Part shown: positions 9,513 to 21,159 of the stretch, piece by piece | How the letters are laid out: each line of letters begins with the position of its first letter | How positions within the stretch are numbered: position 1 is the first letter of the stretch | Assembly (NCBI GenBank): GCA_030529505.1 | Contig: JAUMWT010000003.1 | Coordinates: forward strand, 58,253 to 122,252 | Length of the DNA stretch: 64,000 bases | Origin: Allobrachymonas sp. | GTDB taxonomy: Bacteria > Pseudomonadota > Gammaproteobacteria > Burkholderiales > Burkholderiaceae_C | Direction: 5' to 3' | Notes under the pieces: model-generated | Database searches by the model: none | Seen by the model: the letters and a program-made list of their open reading frames with translations, nothing else | Told to the model about the DNA's origin: nothing | Program-made: the position numbers and the translations under genes

Positions 9513-10331
9513 TTATCTCCTGCCTGTTTGCGGTGTGTTGTCGGTTGCGGCTGCATTGAGGGTGCCCAGCCCTTTCAGGCGCAAGGCATAGCCGGACTTG
9601 TAGCGCAAGTCGGCGTATTGCACGTCGTTCATTCCCCGGTTGTAGCGGGCCACCACCGGGCCGATGGTTTGCACGAATTGCTGCACGCGGCGCGCCAGCT
9701 CTTCGGGCGTGGCCGTGCCGAGCACGAGCCGTGTTTCCTGATCCAGCGCCAGCGACCAGCTGCCGCGCGCATCCACGCTCAAGCGCGCAATGCGGCCATG
9801 CACCGGCGCAAACAGCGGGTTGAGCAAACGGTAAGTGGCCAGCACCTGCGGGGCGAATTCGTCGGGGCCATTCAGTTCGGGCAAATTGCTGCGCAAGGCT
9901 TCGTCGGTGTTGACTTCAAAAATCACGCCGTCGTGGCTCAGCAGGCGAAAGCCCTCTTCATCGTTGCCCCAGTAGGCGGCCTCTTGGTACTCCTTCAACT
10001 GCACCACAAGCTGGTTCGGAAACACGCGGCGCACCACGGCATGACGCACCCAGGGCAGCGATTCAAACGCCGTGCGCGCCTGGCCCAATTCCATGGTGAA
10101 GAAGTTGCCTTGCAGCTGCGGCAATACGCGGTTGCGCAGATCGGATTCGTTGCTGTGCACCGTATCGCCCGCAATGTGCACGCGCGAGAAATTGAACAGC
10201 GGCAGATGCATGGCGCGCCAGAACACCGCCGCCACGCAAGCGAGCACGACCAAAGCCACCAGCACATGGGCGGTGCTTTGCATCAGCCGGGTGCTGATGG
10301 CGGTGTCGAGGGTGGCGGTGGATTCGCTCAT
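9513..10331 (-). CDS. ftsQ: Cell division protein FtsQ
   Basis: Bitopic divisome protein of 272 aa. It has a short cytoplasmic N-terminus, one membrane helix (ALVVLACVAAVFW, near residues 25-40) and a periplasmic POTRA domain (FNFSRVHIAGDTVHSNESDLRNRVLP). The FtsQ beta-domain follows (WVRHAVVRRVFPNQLVVQLKE). The frame is open to 10424, but that extension overlaps ddl. The ATG at 10331 gives the usual length and lies 33 bases after the ddl stop. Confidence 0.93.
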   Translation of the reverse strand: MSESTATLDTAISTRLMQSTAHVLVALVVLACVAAVFWRAMHLPLFNFSRVHIAGDTVHSNESDLRNRVLPQLQGNFFTMELGQARTAFESLPWVRHAVVRRVFPNQLVVQLKEYQEAAYWGNDEEGFRLLSHDGVIFEVNTDEALRSNLPELNGPDEFAPQVLATYRLLNPLFAPVHGRIARLSVDARGSWSLALDQETRLVLGTATPEELARRVQQFVQTIGPVVARYNRGMNDVQYADLRYKSGYALRLKGLGTLNAAATDNTPQTGRR

Positions 10332-10363
10332 GGTTGGGTCGCGCTTTTCCCTTTTGTTGACGT

Positions 10364-11365
10364 TCAGCCCGCCTGCGCAGGCAGGGCGTGATCCAGCGCC
10401 GCGCTGGCCAGAACCAGCAAGCACAAATCGGCGTATTCAATGCCTGCCGCGCGCGCCGACATGGGCAGCAGCGAATGGCTGGTCATGCCCGGCGCGGTGT
10501 TGATTTCGAGCAGGAAGGGCATCTGGTCACTGCTGCGCAGCATCACGTCGATGCGGCTCCAGCCGCGGCAGCCCAGTGCGCGGTAAGCGTGCACGGCTTG
10601 CTGCTGAATGGCGTGTTCCACCTGCTCGGGCAGGCCGCTGGGGCAGGCGTATTGCACGGCGTCGCCAAAGTATTTGTTCTGGTAGTCGTACTCGCCCTGC
10701 GGCGCCATGATGCGCACCAGCGGCAGCGCCTGGGCATCGGCCCCGACGCCGATCACCGGGCAAGTGAACTCGTCGCCCACGATCAGGTTTTCGCACAGCA
10801 CGGCGCTGTCCATCAGCGCCACGTCTTGCAGGGCCTTGCGCACGGCATCGGCATCGGCCGCCTTGAACACGCCGATGGACGAGCCCTCGTGCGGCGGTTT
10901 GATGATCATGGGCAGGCCGAGCTGCTCGATCACGCGGTTCACGTCTTCTTCCTGCCACTGGCCCGGCGCCAGCTCCACGTGGCGGGGCGTGGAAATGCCC
11001 TCGGCCAGCCAGATGCGCTTGGTCATGGTTTTGTCCACGCCCACGGCCGAGGCCATGACGCCCGGCCCGGTGTACGGGATGCCCATCAGTTCCAGCGCGC
11101 CCTGCACCGTGCCGTCTTCACCAAAGCGGCCATGCAGGGTGATGAAGCAGCGGGCAAAGCCCTGCTCTTTGAGCGCAAAAATATGCTGTTTCGCCGTGTC
11201 GAAAGCGTGCGCGTCCACACCCTTGCTGCGCAAGGCTTCGAGCACGCCCTGACCCGACATGAGCGAGACTTCGCGCTCGGCCGAGTGCCCGCCCATGAGC
11301 ACGGCCACCTTGCCCAGGCTGCGGGGATCAATGGCTTGCAGTTTCGCTTGCAGATTGCTTTTCAT
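10364..11365 (-). CDS. ddl: D-alanine--D-alanine ligase
   Basis: ATP-grasp ligase making the D-Ala-D-Ala dipeptide for the muropeptide stem. It has 333 aa. Visible: the N-terminal motif [17 protein letters not shown], the ATP-binding segment [16 protein letters not shown], and the C-terminal Mg/ATP motif [17 protein letters not shown]. It starts 3 bases after the murC stop, which suggests translational coupling. The DdlB type is typical of dcw clusters. Confidence 0.97.
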   Translation of the reverse strand: MKSNLQAKLQAIDPRSLGKVAVLMGGHSAEREVSLMSGQGVLEALRSKGVDAHAFDTAKQHIFALKEQGFARCFITLHGRFGEDGTVQGALELMGIPYTGPGVMASAVGVDKTMTKRIWLAEGISTPRHVELAPGQWQEEDVNRVIEQLGLPMIIKPPHEGSSIGVFKAADADAVRKALQDVALMDSAVLCENLIVGDEFTCPVIGVGADAQALPLVRIMAPQGEYDYQNKYFGDAVQYACPSGLPEQVEHAIQQQAVHAYRALGCRGWSRIDVMLRSSDQMPFLLEINTAPGMTSHSLLPMSARAAGIEYADLCLLVLASAALDHALPAQAG

Positions 11366-11368
11366 CGC

Positions 11369-12775
11369 TCATCCTTTCTGGCTAGCACCTGCCGCCAGTT
11401 GACCGGGCACCTGGCCGATCGAGCCAGCGCCCATGCACAACACCACATCGCCATCGCGCGCCACGGCATGTACGGCCGCCGGAAAGTCGGCCATCTGCTC
11501 CACAAACACCGGCTCCACCTGGCCCGCCACGCGCAGGGCGCGCATCAGCGCACGGCCGTCAGCCGCCACGATGGGCTCTTCGCCTGCGGCATAAACCTCG
11601 CCCAGCAGCACCATGTCGGCCTGGCCGATGACCTTGACGAAATCTTCAAAGCAATCGCGCGTGCGGCTGTAGCGGTGCGGCTGAAACGCCAGCACCAGGC
11701 GGCGGCCCGGATAGGCCCCGCGCGCCGCGGCGATGGTGGCCGCCATTTCCACCGGGTGGTGGCCGTAATCGTCAATCACGAGGAAATGGCCGCCATCTTT
11801 GGCGGGCACTTCGCCGTAGTGCTGAAAGCGCCGCCCCACGCCCTTGAACCGGGCCAGGGCACGCAGCACGGCTTCGTCAGGAATGTTCAGTTGCTGCGCA
11901 ATGCCGATGGCCGAAAGCGCATTGAGCACGTTGTGCTCGCCCGCCAGGTTCAGCACCACCTCCAGATCGGGCTGCTGCACGCCGTTGCGGCGCTGCACGG
12001 TGAAGCGCATCTGCCCGTTGTCGGCGCGCACGTCCACGGCTCGAATCTGTGCATCGGGGTGCAGGCCGTAGGTGGTGACGGGGCAGGTCACATGGGGCAG
12101 GATGTCGCGCAATGCGGGGCTATCCATGCACAGCACGGCGTGGCCGTAAAACGGCATGCGGTGCAAAAAGTCGATGAAGGCCTGCTTGAGCGCACCAAAG
12201 TCGTGCCCGTAGGTTTCCATGTGGTCGGCGTCGATGTTGGTGACCACGGCCATGATGGGCAGCAGCTTCAAGAACGATGCGTCGGATTCATCGGCCTCGA
12301 CCACGATGTACTCGCCCTTGCCCAGGTAGGCGTTGGCGCCTGCGCTGTTGAGCTTGCCGCCGATGACGAAGGTGGGGTCCAGCCCCGCCTCGGCCAGCAC
12401 GCTGGTGACCAGGCTGGTGGTGGTGGTTTTGCCGTGCGTGCCCGCAATGGCAATGCCCTGGCGAAAGCGCATCAGCTCGGCCAGCATGAGCGCACGCGGA
12501 ATCACCGGAATGCGCGCGGCGCGCGCCGCCACCACTTCGGGGTTATCGGCCTGGATGGCCGTGGACGTGACCAGCACATCCGCGCCCTGAATGTTCTCGG
12601 CCGCATGGCCCGCAAAGGTGCGAATGCCCAGGCCACTCAGGCGCTGCGTGGTGGCGTTGCTCGCCAGGTCGGAGCCGCTCACGGCATAGCCCAGATTCAG
12701 CAGGATTTCGGCAATGCCACTCATGCCCGAGCCGCCAATGCCGACAAAGTGAATGTGTTTGACGGCGTGCTTCAT
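11369..12775 (-). CDS. murC: UDP-N-acetylmuramate--L-alanine ligase
   Basis: First amino-acid ligase of peptidoglycan stem synthesis. The 468-aa Mur ligase starts [25 protein letters not shown] (UDP-binding fold). The ATP loop GTHGKTTTT lies near residue 112 and the central motif [11 protein letters not shown] near residue 170. The C-terminal domain contains [13 protein letters not shown]. The ATG at 12775 overlaps the murG stop (ATGA) and has a GAGGAGGTG site just upstream. The in-frame ATG at 12793 lies in the same ribosome-binding region and is less likely. Confidence 0.97.
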   Translation of the reverse strand: MKHAVKHIHFVGIGGSGMSGIAEILLNLGYAVSGSDLASNATTQRLSGLGIRTFAGHAAENIQGADVLVTSTAIQADNPEVVAARAARIPVIPRALMLAELMRFRQGIAIAGTHGKTTTTSLVTSVLAEAGLDPTFVIGGKLNSAGANAYLGKGEYIVVEADESDASFLKLLPIMAVVTNIDADHMETYGHDFGALKQAFIDFLHRMPFYGHAVLCMDSPALRDILPHVTCPVTTYGLHPDAQIRAVDVRADNGQMRFTVQRRNGVQQPDLEVVLNLAGEHNVLNALSAIGIAQQLNIPDEAVLRALARFKGVGRRFQHYGEVPAKDGGHFLVIDDYGHHPVEMAATIAAARGAYPGRRLVLAFQPHRYSRTRDCFEDFVKVIGQADMVLLGEVYAAGEEPIVAADGRALMRALRVAGQVEPVFVEQMADFPAAVHAVARDGDVVLCMGAGSIGQVPGQLAAGASQKG

Positions 12776-13905
12776 GCCATCACCTCCTCGCAAGCCGCCA
12801 CGATCTGCTCAGTGGCGTGCAGCTTTTCGCAGCGCTTGGCCTTGCAGGCCTTGTCGAGCAATTCCGCGCGCGTGATGCGCTGCAAAAATCCGGCCAGCCA
12901 CTGCGGCGTGAAATCGTTTTGCGGCTGCAACCAGGCCGCATCGTGCGCGGCCAGAAAGCGCGCATTGCTGGTCTGGTGGTCGTCCACCGCGTGCGGGAAA
13001 GGCACCAGCACAGCGGCTGCGCCCACAGCGGCCAGTTCGGTCACGGTGCTGGCGCCGGCGCGGCCAATCACCACATCCGCCTCGGCCAAGGCCTGCGCCG
13101 TATCGTCGATGAAGGGCAACAGCTCGGCCTGCACCCCGGCTTGCGCATAAGCCGCGCGCAAGGCATCGATATGCGCCGCGCCACTTTGGTGCACCACTTG
13201 CGGGCGGTGGCTTTGCGGCAACAAGGCCAAAGCGGCGGGCACCGTGGTGTTCAGGGCCTGCGCGCCCAGGCTGCCGCCCAGCACCAGCACGCGCAAGGGA
13301 CCGCTGCGGTCTTGCCAGCGCGTCACGGGATCGGGTTGCGCCAAGAAGGCGCGGCGCAAGGGGTTGCCCACCCATTGCACTTTGCCGCTGCGGCCATCGG
13401 CTGCACTGGCGGTTGTTGCCAGCACGTTTGGAAAAGCCGTGAACACCCGCCGCGCCAGGGGCATGAGCACGCGATTGGCCGTGCCGGCCACCGAGTTTTG
13501 CTCGTGCAGGATGAGCGGTACGCCTTTGAGCGCCGCGGCCAAACCGGCCGGCACCGTGATGTAGCCGCCCATGCCCACCACCACTTGCGGGCGCACGCGC
13601 TGCAACAGCGCACGGCTTTGCGCCACGGCCTTGAGCAGCCGCAGGGGCAGGCTCAGCAAGGTTTTGATGCCCTTGCCGCGCACACCGCCAAAGGCCACGC
13701 TCTCGAACGCAAAGCCTTGCGGCGGCACGATGCGGCTTTCCATGCTCTCGGGCGCGCCCAGCCAGTGCACGCACCAACCCTTTTCGCGCAGGGCTTGCGC
13801 CACGGCCAGCCCCGGAAAGATATGCCCGCCCGTGCCGCCGGCCATGACGAGCGCGGTTTTGCCTCGCGCAGGGGCCAGGGCATGTGCTGCGTCAGTCATG
13901 CTCAT
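12772..13905 (-). CDS. murG: Lipid II synthase MurG (GlcNAc transferase)
   Basis: GT-B glycosyltransferase that converts lipid I to lipid II at the inner face of the membrane. It has 377 aa. The N-terminal glycine motif [17 protein letters not shown] and a second G-loop [11 protein letters not shown] are visible. The donor-binding region [17 protein letters not shown] is followed by [14 protein letters not shown]. The ATG at 13905 forms an ATGA overlap with the ftsW stop and has AAGGGG upstream. The frame is open far upstream, but that part overlaps ftsW. Confidence 0.97.
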   Translation of the reverse strand: MSMTDAAHALAPARGKTALVMAGGTGGHIFPGLAVAQALREKGWCVHWLGAPESMESRIVPPQGFAFESVAFGGVRGKGIKTLLSLPLRLLKAVAQSRALLQRVRPQVVVGMGGYITVPAGLAAALKGVPLILHEQNSVAGTANRVLMPLARRVFTAFPNVLATTASAADGRSGKVQWVGNPLRRAFLAQPDPVTRWQDRSGPLRVLVLGGSLGAQALNTTVPAALALLPQSHRPQVVHQSGAAHIDALRAAYAQAGVQAELLPFIDDTAQALAEADVVIGRAGASTVTELAAVGAAAVLVPFPHAVDDHQTSNARFLAAHDAAWLQPQNDFTPQWLAGFLQRITRAELLDKACKAKRCEKLHATEQIVAACEEVMA

Positions 13906-15218
13906 ACGCTGCCCCTTTTCATCATCAGGCGGTTTTCGTAATCGATGCGCAGCACCACGGCCAGCGCAATCATGTTCATCAAGATGGCCGAACCGCCATA
14001 GCTCATGAGCGGCAGCGTCAGCCCTTTGGTGGGCAGCGCGCCCAGATTCACGCCGATGTTGATGAAGGCTTGAAAACCCAGCCACAGCCCCACGCCCTGC
14101 GCGGCCAGGCCGGCAAAGGTGCGCTCCAGCAAGATGGCCTGGCGGCCGATTTCGATGACGCGCCGTGTGAGCCAGAAGAACAGGCCCACCAGCACCACGA
14201 TGCCGACAAAGCCCAGCTCCTCGCCAATCACGGCGAGCAAGAAGTCGGTGTGCGCTTCGGGCAGCCAGTGCAGTTTCTCCACGCTGCCGCCCAGGCCCAC
14301 GCCAAACAAGCCGCCACGGCCCACGGCGATGAGCGAGTGCGACAGCTGGTAGCCCTTGTTGAGCGCGTGCTCGGCGCTCCAGGGATCGAGGTAGGCAAAG
14401 ATGCGTTCGCGCCTAAAGGGCGAGGTGGCGATGATCGCGGCAAACACCAGCACCAGAATCACCGCGATCAAGAAGAACATGCGGGCGTTAACGCCACCCA
14501 GAAACAAGATGCCCATGGCGATCACGGCAATCACCATGAAGGCGCCCATATCCGGCTCGGCCAGCAGCAGCGCGCCCGTCACGCCCAGCGCCACGGCCAT
14601 GGGCGCCACGGCGCGGATGAAACGTTCGGTGTCGCCCATGTACTGGGCTTTTTCCTGCACGTCCATCTTGCGGCGGATGTAATCGGCCGCATACAAGGCT
14701 GTTGCCAGCTTGGCAAACTCAGAGGGCTGAAAGTTCATGAAGCCCAGGCCGATCCAGCGCCGCGCACCGTTCACGCCCTTGCCGATGCCGGGAAACAGCA
14801 CGATGACGAGCAAGAACAAAGCCAGCACAAACAGCCAGGGCGCCCATTTCTCCCACAGGCGCACGGGCACCTGAAACGCCACCAGCGAAGCCATGCCGCC
14901 GATCAGCAGCGCCAGCACATGGCGGTACAGAAAATGCATCTGCTTGTAGTTGGCAAAGCGCGGGTTGTCGGGCATGGCGATGGATGCCGAATACACCATC
15001 ACCAGCCCCCACAGCAACAGCGCCACGGTGCCCCACAGCAGGCCCTGGTCGATGCCCAGCTGCGCCAGCGTGGGCGTGGCTTTGGGCAAGCGCCCATGCG
15101 TGGCCGTGGGCATGCGCACGGGCAGGCCTGCATCGTCGGCGCGGTTGCGCCAATCCTGCACGCGCCCCCACAGGCGTTGCAGCAGGCCGGGCTTTTGCTG
15201 GTGCACGGTGGCGCTCAT
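13902..15218 (-). CDS. ftsW: Septal peptidoglycan polymerase FtsW
   Basis: SEDS-family glycosyltransferase (438 aa, about ten membrane helices) that polymerises lipid II at the septum with FtsI. Family motifs include [25 protein letters not shown], the [10 protein letters not shown] segment, [33 protein letters not shown], and the terminal [15 protein letters not shown]. An N-terminal cytoplasmic extension of about 60 residues rich in basic residues precedes the first helix. The ATG at 15218 overlaps the murD stop as ATGA. Confidence 0.96.
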   Translation of the reverse strand: MSATVHQQKPGLLQRLWGRVQDWRNRADDAGLPVRMPTATHGRLPKATPTLAQLGIDQGLLWGTVALLLWGLVMVYSASIAMPDNPRFANYKQMHFLYRHVLALLIGGMASLVAFQVPVRLWEKWAPWLFVLALFLLVIVLFPGIGKGVNGARRWIGLGFMNFQPSEFAKLATALYAADYIRRKMDVQEKAQYMGDTERFIRAVAPMAVALGVTGALLLAEPDMGAFMVIAVIAMGILFLGGVNARMFFLIAVILVLVFAAIIATSPFRRERIFAYLDPWSAEHALNKGYQLSHSLIAVGRGGLFGVGLGGSVEKLHWLPEAHTDFLLAVIGEELGFVGIVVLVGLFFWLTRRVIEIGRQAILLERTFAGLAAQGVGLWLGFQAFINIGVNLGALPTKGLTLPLMSYGGSAILMNMIALAVVLRIDYENRLMMKRGSV

Positions 15219-16888
15219 GCCAGGCCCTCCAGCATCACGCCGCGTTGCTGCGCCCAATCGGCCACCGCCTGGCGGAAGACTTCGGCACGGTGCTCGTAGC
15301 CGCGGAACATGTCAAAGCTCGCGCAAGCAGGCGAAAGCAGCACCGCATCGCCCGGCTGCGCCTGCTCGGCGGCCAGCGCCACGGCCGCAGGCAAGGAGTC
15401 GGCGCGCAGCAGCGGCACTTCGCAATCGGCCAGCGCGGCCTGGATCAGCGGCGCATCGCGCCCGATCAGCACCACGGCGCGGCAGTGGCTGAACACGGCC
15501 GGGGCCAGCGGGGCAAAGTCTTGCCCCTTGCCATCGCCGCCCAGAATGGCCAGCAGTTTGCGCTCGGCCCCCAGCCCTTGCAGGGCCGCCAGCGTGGCGC
15601 CCACATTGGTGCCCTTGCTGTCGTCGAAATATTCCACTTCGTCGATGATGGCCACGGGCTCCAGGCGGTGCGGTTCGCCGCGGTATTCACGCAGGCCGTG
15701 CAGCATGGGCGCCAGCGTGGCGCCGGCCTCCACCGCCAGCGCCAAGGCCGCCAGCGCATTGCAGGCGTTGTGGCGGCCGCGAATGCGTAGGGCTTCAGCC
15801 GGCATCAGGCGTTGCAGGATCAGATTGGGCTGCGCGGCTTGGGCATCGGCTGCCTCTTTGCGCGAGGTGCGTGGGCGCACCAAGGTGTCGTCTTCACGCG
15901 CGCGCACCAGCCAAGTCATGCCGTTGACCGTTTCCAGCCCCCAATCGCCCGCGCGTTGCGGCAGGCCACTGCCGAAGCTGACCCAGCGGCGAGCAGGCGC
16001 AGCGGCTTTTTTGCCGGCCGTTTCTTTCTTGCGGGCAGGCGGGGCATCAGCTTGAACGTCCGTTGAAGCTTCTGCTGCGGCCTTGGCCGATGCCGCCTGG
16101 GTCATCGCTTGCACTGGCACGGGCTGCGCTTGCAGCAACTGCGGCAGCAGCGCCATCACGGCGACGTCATCACGATTCAAAACGGCCACGCCTTGCTGGC
16201 CGAACACGTGCGCCTTGTCTTGCGCATAAGCTTCCATGCTGCCGTGCCAATCCAGATGGTCTTGCGTGAGGTTGAGCACGGTGGCTGCCGTCGGCTCAAA
16301 CGCCGTGCAGCCATGCAGCTGAAAGCTCGACAGTTCCAGCACCCAACTCTGCGGCAGATCGTCCGCGGCCAGCCGCTCACTCAAGGTATCAAGCAGCGTG
16401 GGGCCGATATTGCCCGCCACCGCCACCGTTTGGCCCGCGCGTTGCAGCAGCTGGCCGGTGAGTGTGGTGACCGTGGTTTTGCCATTGGTGCCGGTGATGC
16501 CCAGAACTTGTGGCGCGTAGCCACGCTCTTGCTTCAAAGTGTGCAAGGCCTGCATGAACAAGTCCAACTCGCCGCCCACCCACAGATCACGGGCTTGCGC
16601 AGCCTGGCGCACGGCTTCGGTTTCGGCAGGCTTGAGGCCCGGGCTGATGAAGACAGCGGCCATATCGTCTTGCAACAGCGCCGCAGCAAAAGCGCCGCCA
16701 ACGGAGTCGCCATTCACGAACCGCGCCTGCGGCACATCGCTTTGCAGAGCCGCCAGTTGCGGCGGCTCGCTGCGGGTATCGGCCACCGTCACGCGCGCGC
16801 CTTGGCGGGCGCACCAGCGCGCCATCGCCAGGCCCGATGCGCCCAGGCCCAGAATCAGAACGTGTTGCTGTTGCAAGGCGTGCATCAT
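15215..16888 (-). CDS. murD: UDP-N-acetylmuramoylalanine--D-glutamate ligase, with insertions
   Basis: Mur ligase adding D-Glu to UDP-MurNAc-L-Ala. Visible are [15 protein letters not shown] at the N-terminus, the ATP loop [10 protein letters not shown] (residues 130-139), the [20 protein letters not shown] segment, and the C-terminal [11 protein letters not shown] and [12 protein letters not shown] motifs. At 557 aa it is longer than most MurD proteins (about 440-500). The extra length is a low-complexity Ala/Lys/Pro stretch at residues about 252-300 and a charged stretch at about 331-355, both between conserved blocks of the central domain. A GAGGT site precedes the ATG. mraY ends 4 bases upstream. 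Confidence 0.96.
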   Translation of the reverse strand: MMHALQQQHVLILGLGASGLAMARWCARQGARVTVADTRSEPPQLAALQSDVPQARFVNGDSVGGAFAAALLQDDMAAVFISPGLKPAETEAVRQAAQARDLWVGGELDLFMQALHTLKQERGYAPQVLGITGTNGKTTVTTLTGQLLQRAGQTVAVAGNIGPTLLDTLSERLAADDLPQSWVLELSSFQLHGCTAFEPTAATVLNLTQDHLDWHGSMEAYAQDKAHVFGQQGVAVLNRDDVAVMALLPQLLQAQPVPVQAMTQAASAKAAAEASTDVQADAPPARKKETAGKKAAAPARRWVSFGSGLPQRAGDWGLETVNGMTWLVRAREDDTLVRPRTSRKEAADAQAAQPNLILQRLMPAEALRIRGRHNACNALAALALAVEAGATLAPMLHGLREYRGEPHRLEPVAIIDEVEYFDDSKGTNVGATLAALQGLGAERKLLAILGGDGKGQDFAPLAPAVFSHCRAVVLIGRDAPLIQAALADCEVPLLRADSLPAAVALAAEQAQPGDAVLLSPACASFDMFRGYEHRAEVFRQAVADWAQQRGVMLEGLA

Positions 16889-16892
16889 GGGC

Positions 16893-18071
16893 TTACCTCA
16901 ACTTCAGCGTGGCCAGGCCGGCCAGGCACAGCAACATGGTGATGATCCAGAAGCGCACCACCACATGAGTTTCGCGCCAGCCGTTTTTTTCGAAGTGATG
17001 GTGCAACGGCGCCATTTTGAACAGGCGCTGGCCGGTGCCGTAACGCTTTTTGGTGTAGCGGAAGTACGAGACTTGCAGCATGACCGACAGGGCCTCCACC
17101 ACGAAGATGCCGCCCATGATGGCCAGCACAATTTCTTGCCGCACGATCACGGCGATGGTGCCCAAAGCACCACCTAGGGCTAGTGCGCCCACATCGCCCA
17201 TGAAGACCTCGGCCGGATGCGCGTTGAACCACAAGAAGGCCAGGCCCGCGCCCAGCATGGCCGCGCAGAACACCATCAATTCGCCCGCGCCGGCAATGTG
17301 CGGCAAGAACAGATAGTTGGCGTACACCTTGCTGCCGGTGACGTAGGCAAACACGCCCAAGGCTGAGCCCACCATCACCACGGGCATGATGGCCAGGCCG
17401 TCCAGACCGTCGGTGAGGTTGACAGCATTGCTGCTGCCCACGATCACGAGGAAGGTGAGCAGCACAAAGCCCCACACGCCCAGCGGGTAGCTGATCTGCT
17501 TGAAGAAAGGCACCATCAGCCCCGAGCTGCTGGGCAAATCCACCTGAAAGCCCGAGCGCACCCAATCGAACATGAGTTGCAGCACGCGGTAGTTGTTGCT
17601 TTCGGAAATGCTGAACAGCAGGAACAGCGACACGCTCACGCCGATCAGCGTTTGCCACATGAATTTCTCGCGCGAGGGCATGCCCTCGGGGTCTTTGCGC
17701 ACGACCTTGCGCCAGTCATCGGCCCAGCCGATGGCGCCAAAGCCCAGGGTCACGATCATCACGATCCAGACGAAGCGGTTGCCCAGGTCGGCCCACAAAA
17801 CGGTCGAGAAGGCAATGGCCAGCAGGATGAGCACGCCGCCCATGGTGGGCGTGCCCGATTTGCTCAGATGCGTTTCCATGGCGTAGCCGCGCACGGGCTG
17901 GCCGATCTTGAGTTCGCGCAAGCGGCGAATCACCCACGGCCCGGCAAAAAGCCCGATGACGAGCGCCGTCATCGCGGCCATGACCGCGCGGAAGGTCAGA
18001 TACTGAAACACGCGCAAAAAGCCCAGCTCGGGGTGCATCTGCATCAGCCATTGCGACAGGATCAGCAGCAT
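16893..18071 (-). CDS. mraY: Phospho-MurNAc-pentapeptide transferase MraY
   Basis: Polytopic enzyme transferring phospho-MurNAc-pentapeptide to undecaprenyl phosphate to make lipid I. The 392-aa protein has about ten membrane segments. The catalytic motifs are GWADDWRKV (the paired Asp), [13 protein letters not shown] and, near the C-terminus, [12 protein letters not shown]. The ATG at 18071 has AAAGGAG 7 bases upstream and overlaps the end of murF by 10 bases. The frame is open to 18236, but that part lies within murF. Confidence 0.97.
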   Translation of the reverse strand: MLLILSQWLMQMHPELGFLRVFQYLTFRAVMAAMTALVIGLFAGPWVIRRLRELKIGQPVRGYAMETHLSKSGTPTMGGVLILLAIAFSTVLWADLGNRFVWIVMIVTLGFGAIGWADDWRKVVRKDPEGMPSREKFMWQTLIGVSVSLFLLFSISESNNYRVLQLMFDWVRSGFQVDLPSSSGLMVPFFKQISYPLGVWGFVLLTFLVIVGSSNAVNLTDGLDGLAIMPVVMVGSALGVFAYVTGSKVYANYLFLPHIAGAGELMVFCAAMLGAGLAFLWFNAHPAEVFMGDVGALALGGALGTIAVIVRQEIVLAIMGGIFVVEALSVMLQVSYFRYTKKRYGTGQRLFKMAPLHHHFEKNGWRETHVVVRFWIITMLLCLAGLATLKLR

Positions 18072-19570
18072 GTGCGCTCTCCTTTCGCTGGCGCGCCAGT
18101 TGCATCCTGCGCTTGCCGTGCCGCTTGCAGGGCAGCTTGCACGATGCGATCCATGCCCATGAAGCGCGATCCTTTCACCAACACGCTGCCCGCCTGGGGC
18201 AGCCACGTTTGCAGGGTTTGCCAGGCCTGGGGCCAATCTTCTGCGGCATCGCCCGCATGCGCGGCTTGCGGGTGCTGGCTGGCGCTGTGCCGGGCCAATG
18301 CGCCCAGCGTCAGCAGCTGCTCAACGCCCTGGGCGGCGGCGTAGCGGCCCACTTCCTCGTGAAAAGCCACGCCCTGCTCGCCCACTTCGCCCATATCGCC
18401 CAGCACCAGCACGCGCGGGGCGGGCAGCTCGCGCAACAGATCAATGGCGGCCAGCACCGAATCGGGGTTGGCGTTGTAGCTGTCGTCCACCAGCGAGATG
18501 GCGCGGCCCTGCCACATCAGCTGCATGGCGCGCGAGCGGCCCTGCACCGGCGCAAACGCGCTCAGGCCCGCAGCGATGTGCGGCAAGCCCACGCCTGCGT
18601 CCATCGCGCAGGCTGCGGCGGCCAAGGCGTTTTTCACGTTGTGGCGGCCCGCCACGTGCAAGTCAAAACGCAGTTCGCCCGCTGGCGTGTGCGCTTGCAC
18701 TTGCCAGTGGTCGCCCAGCCATTGCAGCTGCTGCGCATACACGTCGGCATCCGCCTGCGCCTGCAGGGCAAAGCGCAGGCAAGGCCGCGCGCCGGCCAGC
18801 TCTTGCCAGATTGGCGCATAGGTGTCATCGGCCGGGAACACGGCCACGCCATCGGCTGGCAGAGCCGCAATCACCGCACCGTTTTCGCGCGCCACGGCTT
18901 GCACGCTGTGCATGAATTCCTGATGTTCGCGCTGGGCGTTGTTCACCAGCGCCACCGTGGGCTGCGCCACATCGGCCAGATAGGCGATTTCGCCGGGGTG
19001 GTTCATGCCCAGCTCCACCACGCCCAGCTGGTGGCTGGCGCGCAGGCGCAGCAGGGTCAGCGGCAGGCCGATGTCGTTGTTGAAATTGCCTTGCGTGGCC
19101 AGCACAACAGCATCGGCTGCTGCATTTGTTGTGTTTGTTGCTGCGCCACAAGCGGCGCGCAAGATGGCCGCAATCATCTGCGTGACCGTGGTTTTGCCAT
19201 TGCTGCCCGTCACGGCGATCAGCGGCAAGCGGTATTGCTGGCGCCACAGCTTGGCCAACTGCCCCAGCGCCAGACGGGTGTCGGGCACTTCCACGCCCGG
19301 CAGGCCGGCTTGCTGCAAGCCGCTTTCGGCCACAGCCGCCACAGCACCCTGGGCCTTGGCCTGCGGCAGGAAACTGTGCGCATCAAAACGCTCGCCGCGC
19401 AAGGCCACGAACAAGTCGCCCGCTTGCAGGCTGCGCGTATCGGTGTGCACACGCAAGATGCCTTCCTGCACAAGGCCCACGGCACGCGCGCCCGGCAGCT
19501 GCTGCAGGCAGGCGGCCAGCCCGGTCATGGGGCTGGGCTGCGGGGTGTGGGTGGTGCAAGGTGCGGTCAT
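18062..19570 (-). CDS. murF: UDP-MurNAc-tripeptide--D-alanyl-D-alanine ligase
   Basis: Mur ligase that attaches the D-Ala-D-Ala made by Ddl. It has 502 aa. The ATP loop [15 protein letters not shown] lies near residue 120. The [16 protein letters not shown] block, the [14 protein letters not shown] motif and the C-terminal [12 protein letters not shown] and [12 protein letters not shown] motifs are visible. Its ATG overlaps the murE stop (ATGA). Confidence 0.97.
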   Translation of the reverse strand: MTAPCTTHTPQPSPMTGLAACLQQLPGARAVGLVQEGILRVHTDTRSLQAGDLFVALRGERFDAHSFLPQAKAQGAVAAVAESGLQQAGLPGVEVPDTRLALGQLAKLWRQQYRLPLIAVTGSNGKTTVTQMIAAILRAACGAATNTTNAAADAVVLATQGNFNNDIGLPLTLLRLRASHQLGVVELGMNHPGEIAYLADVAQPTVALVNNAQREHQEFMHSVQAVARENGAVIAALPADGVAVFPADDTYAPIWQELAGARPCLRFALQAQADADVYAQQLQWLGDHWQVQAHTPAGELRFDLHVAGRHNVKNALAAAACAMDAGVGLPHIAAGLSAFAPVQGRSRAMQLMWQGRAISLVDDSYNANPDSVLAAIDLLRELPAPRVLVLGDMGEVGEQGVAFHEEVGRYAAAQGVEQLLTLGALARHSASQHPQAAHAGDAAEDWPQAWQTLQTWLPQAGSVLVKGSRFMGMDRIVQAALQAARQAQDATGAPAKGERTCC

Positions 19571-21159
19571 GCCTGCTCCTTGGCGCGCTGCGCCAGCGCG
19601 GCTTGCGCATGAGCCATGTCGGCAAAGGGGCGTTTTTCGCCACGCACTTCCTGATAGTCCTCATGCCCTTTGCCGGCCAGCAAAATCACGTCGTTGGCAG
19701 CGGCCTGCGTCACGGCCGTGGCAATGGCCTGGGCACGGTCTTCATCCATGTGCAAGGCGGGCACATCGGCGGGCATGCCTGCACGGATTTGCGCCATGAT
19801 GGCCGCAGGCTCTTCATGGCGCGGGTTGTCGCTGGTGATGAAAGGCACATCGGCCAAACGTGCGGCCACCGCGCCCATCAGGGGGCGCTTGGCCGCATCG
19901 CGGTTGCCGCCGCAGCCAAACACGCACCACAGGCGGCCCTGGCGGCTTTGCGCCTGCGGCCGCAGGCCGAGCAGGGCTTTTTCCAGCGCATCAGGGGTGT
20001 GCGCATAGTCCACCACCACCAGGGGCTGCCCTGGCTGGCGCAGGCATTGCATGCGGCCGGGCACGGGTTGCAGGCTCGCGCACAAATCAGCGGCCTGCTG
20101 CAAAAGCACACCCCGCTGGCGCAGGCAGGCCAGCACGCCCAGCAGGTTGTTGACGTTGTATTGCCCGATCAATTGGGTTTGCACAAAAACACTTTCGCCG
20201 CCCTGCTCTTGCACCGTAAAGGCCAAGCCCGCATCGCTGTATTGAATATCCACGGCGCGCAAGCGGGCGTCAAGCGCATCGGGCACAGCAGCTTTAGGCT
20301 GGGCAGAAATCGTCCAGATATCCAACGCATCCAGATCATCGCGCTGGGCGCCTTGCTGCAATTCGCGCGCCAGTTGCAAGCCTTGCGCATCGTCGATGTT
20401 GATGACGGCCGCGCGCAAGCCCGGCCAGGCAAACAGGCGGCGCTTGGCTTGCCAGTAGGCGGCCATGGAGCCGTGATAGTCCAGATGGTCTTGCGTGAAG
20501 TTGGTGAACACGGCCGTGTGCACTTGCGTGCCGCTCAAGCGGTGTTCGGCAATGCCGATGGAAGAAGCCTCCATCGCGCAGACCTTGACGCCGCGATCGG
20601 CCCACTGGCGCAGATGGTGCTGCAGCACCACGGGGTCGGGCGTGGTCAGGCCCGTGGCCTGCACGCTGGCCTGGCCGCCCACAAAGCAGCCCACGCCCAG
20701 CGTGCCCACCAGCCCCGCACCGGCCGGATGCAACTGCGCAAAGGCTTGCGCCAGCCACCAGGCCGTGCTGGTTTTGCCATTGGTGCCAGTGGCAGCGATC
20801 ACGTCCAGCGCTTGCGAAGGGCGACCGTAAAACGCGGCAGCGATTTCGCCCGTATCTGCACGCAGGCCAGGGTACAGCGCCAAGCGGCGGGCTTCGTCAG
20901 CCGTGAGTGCATCAGCCTGCATGAAGTCGAAGGCTTCGGCGCCATGCGCCTCTACCAGGCCAGCCGCTGCACCGTTTTGCAGGGCTTGCAGCACATAACG
21001 TCTGGCATCGTGCGCCGCGCCGGGCCATGCGATGAACGCCTCGTGCGGGTGCAAGTGGCGGCTGTCGGTTTGCAAGCGCGCGGCCTGCAGGCTTTGCAAC
21101 CAGGCGGCGGCCTCGTCCGGCGTTTGCAGGTGCGTGATGAGGGTATTGGACAAGCTCAT
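19567..21159 (-). CDS. murE: UDP-MurNAc-dipeptide--2,6-diaminopimelate ligase
   Basis: Mur ligase adding meso-diaminopimelate to the stem. It has 530 aa. The ATP loop AATGTNGKTSTAWW lies near residue 122, followed by EASSIGI and NFTQDHLDYHGSM. The substrate-specificity motif SDNPRHEEP contains the DNPR signature of meso-DAP ligases, so the organism should have DAP-type peptidoglycan. ATGA overlap with the ftsI stop. Confidence 0.97.
   Translation of the reverse strand: MSLSNTLITHLQTPDEAAAWLQSLQAARLQTDSRHLHPHEAFIAWPGAAHDARRYVLQALQNGAAAGLVEAHGAEAFDFMQADALTADEARRLALYPGLRADTGEIAAAFYGRPSQALDVIAATGTNGKTSTAWWLAQAFAQLHPAGAGLVGTLGVGCFVGGQASVQATGLTTPDPVVLQHHLRQWADRGVKVCAMEASSIGIAEHRLSGTQVHTAVFTNFTQDHLDYHGSMAAYWQAKRRLFAWPGLRAAVINIDDAQGLQLARELQQGAQRDDLDALDIWTISAQPKAAVPDALDARLRAVDIQYSDAGLAFTVQEQGGESVFVQTQLIGQYNVNNLLGVLACLRQRGVLLQQAADLCASLQPVPGRMQCLRQPGQPLVVVDYAHTPDALEKALLGLRPQAQSRQGRLWCVFGCGGNRDAAKRPLMGAVAARLADVPFITSDNPRHEEPAAIMAQIRAGMPADVPALHMDEDRAQAIATAVTQAAANDVILLAGKGHEDYQEVRGEKRPFADMAHAQAALAQRAKEQA

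Noticed and set aside
8256-10391. 711-codon open frame on the plus strand
   Set aside because: Antisense to ftsA and ftsQ, same His/Gln-rich shadow composition.
10388-13150. 920-codon open frame on the plus strand
   Set aside because: Antisense to ddl, murC and murG. The composition is His/Gln/Arg-rich, typical of the complement of GC-rich genes, with no domain.
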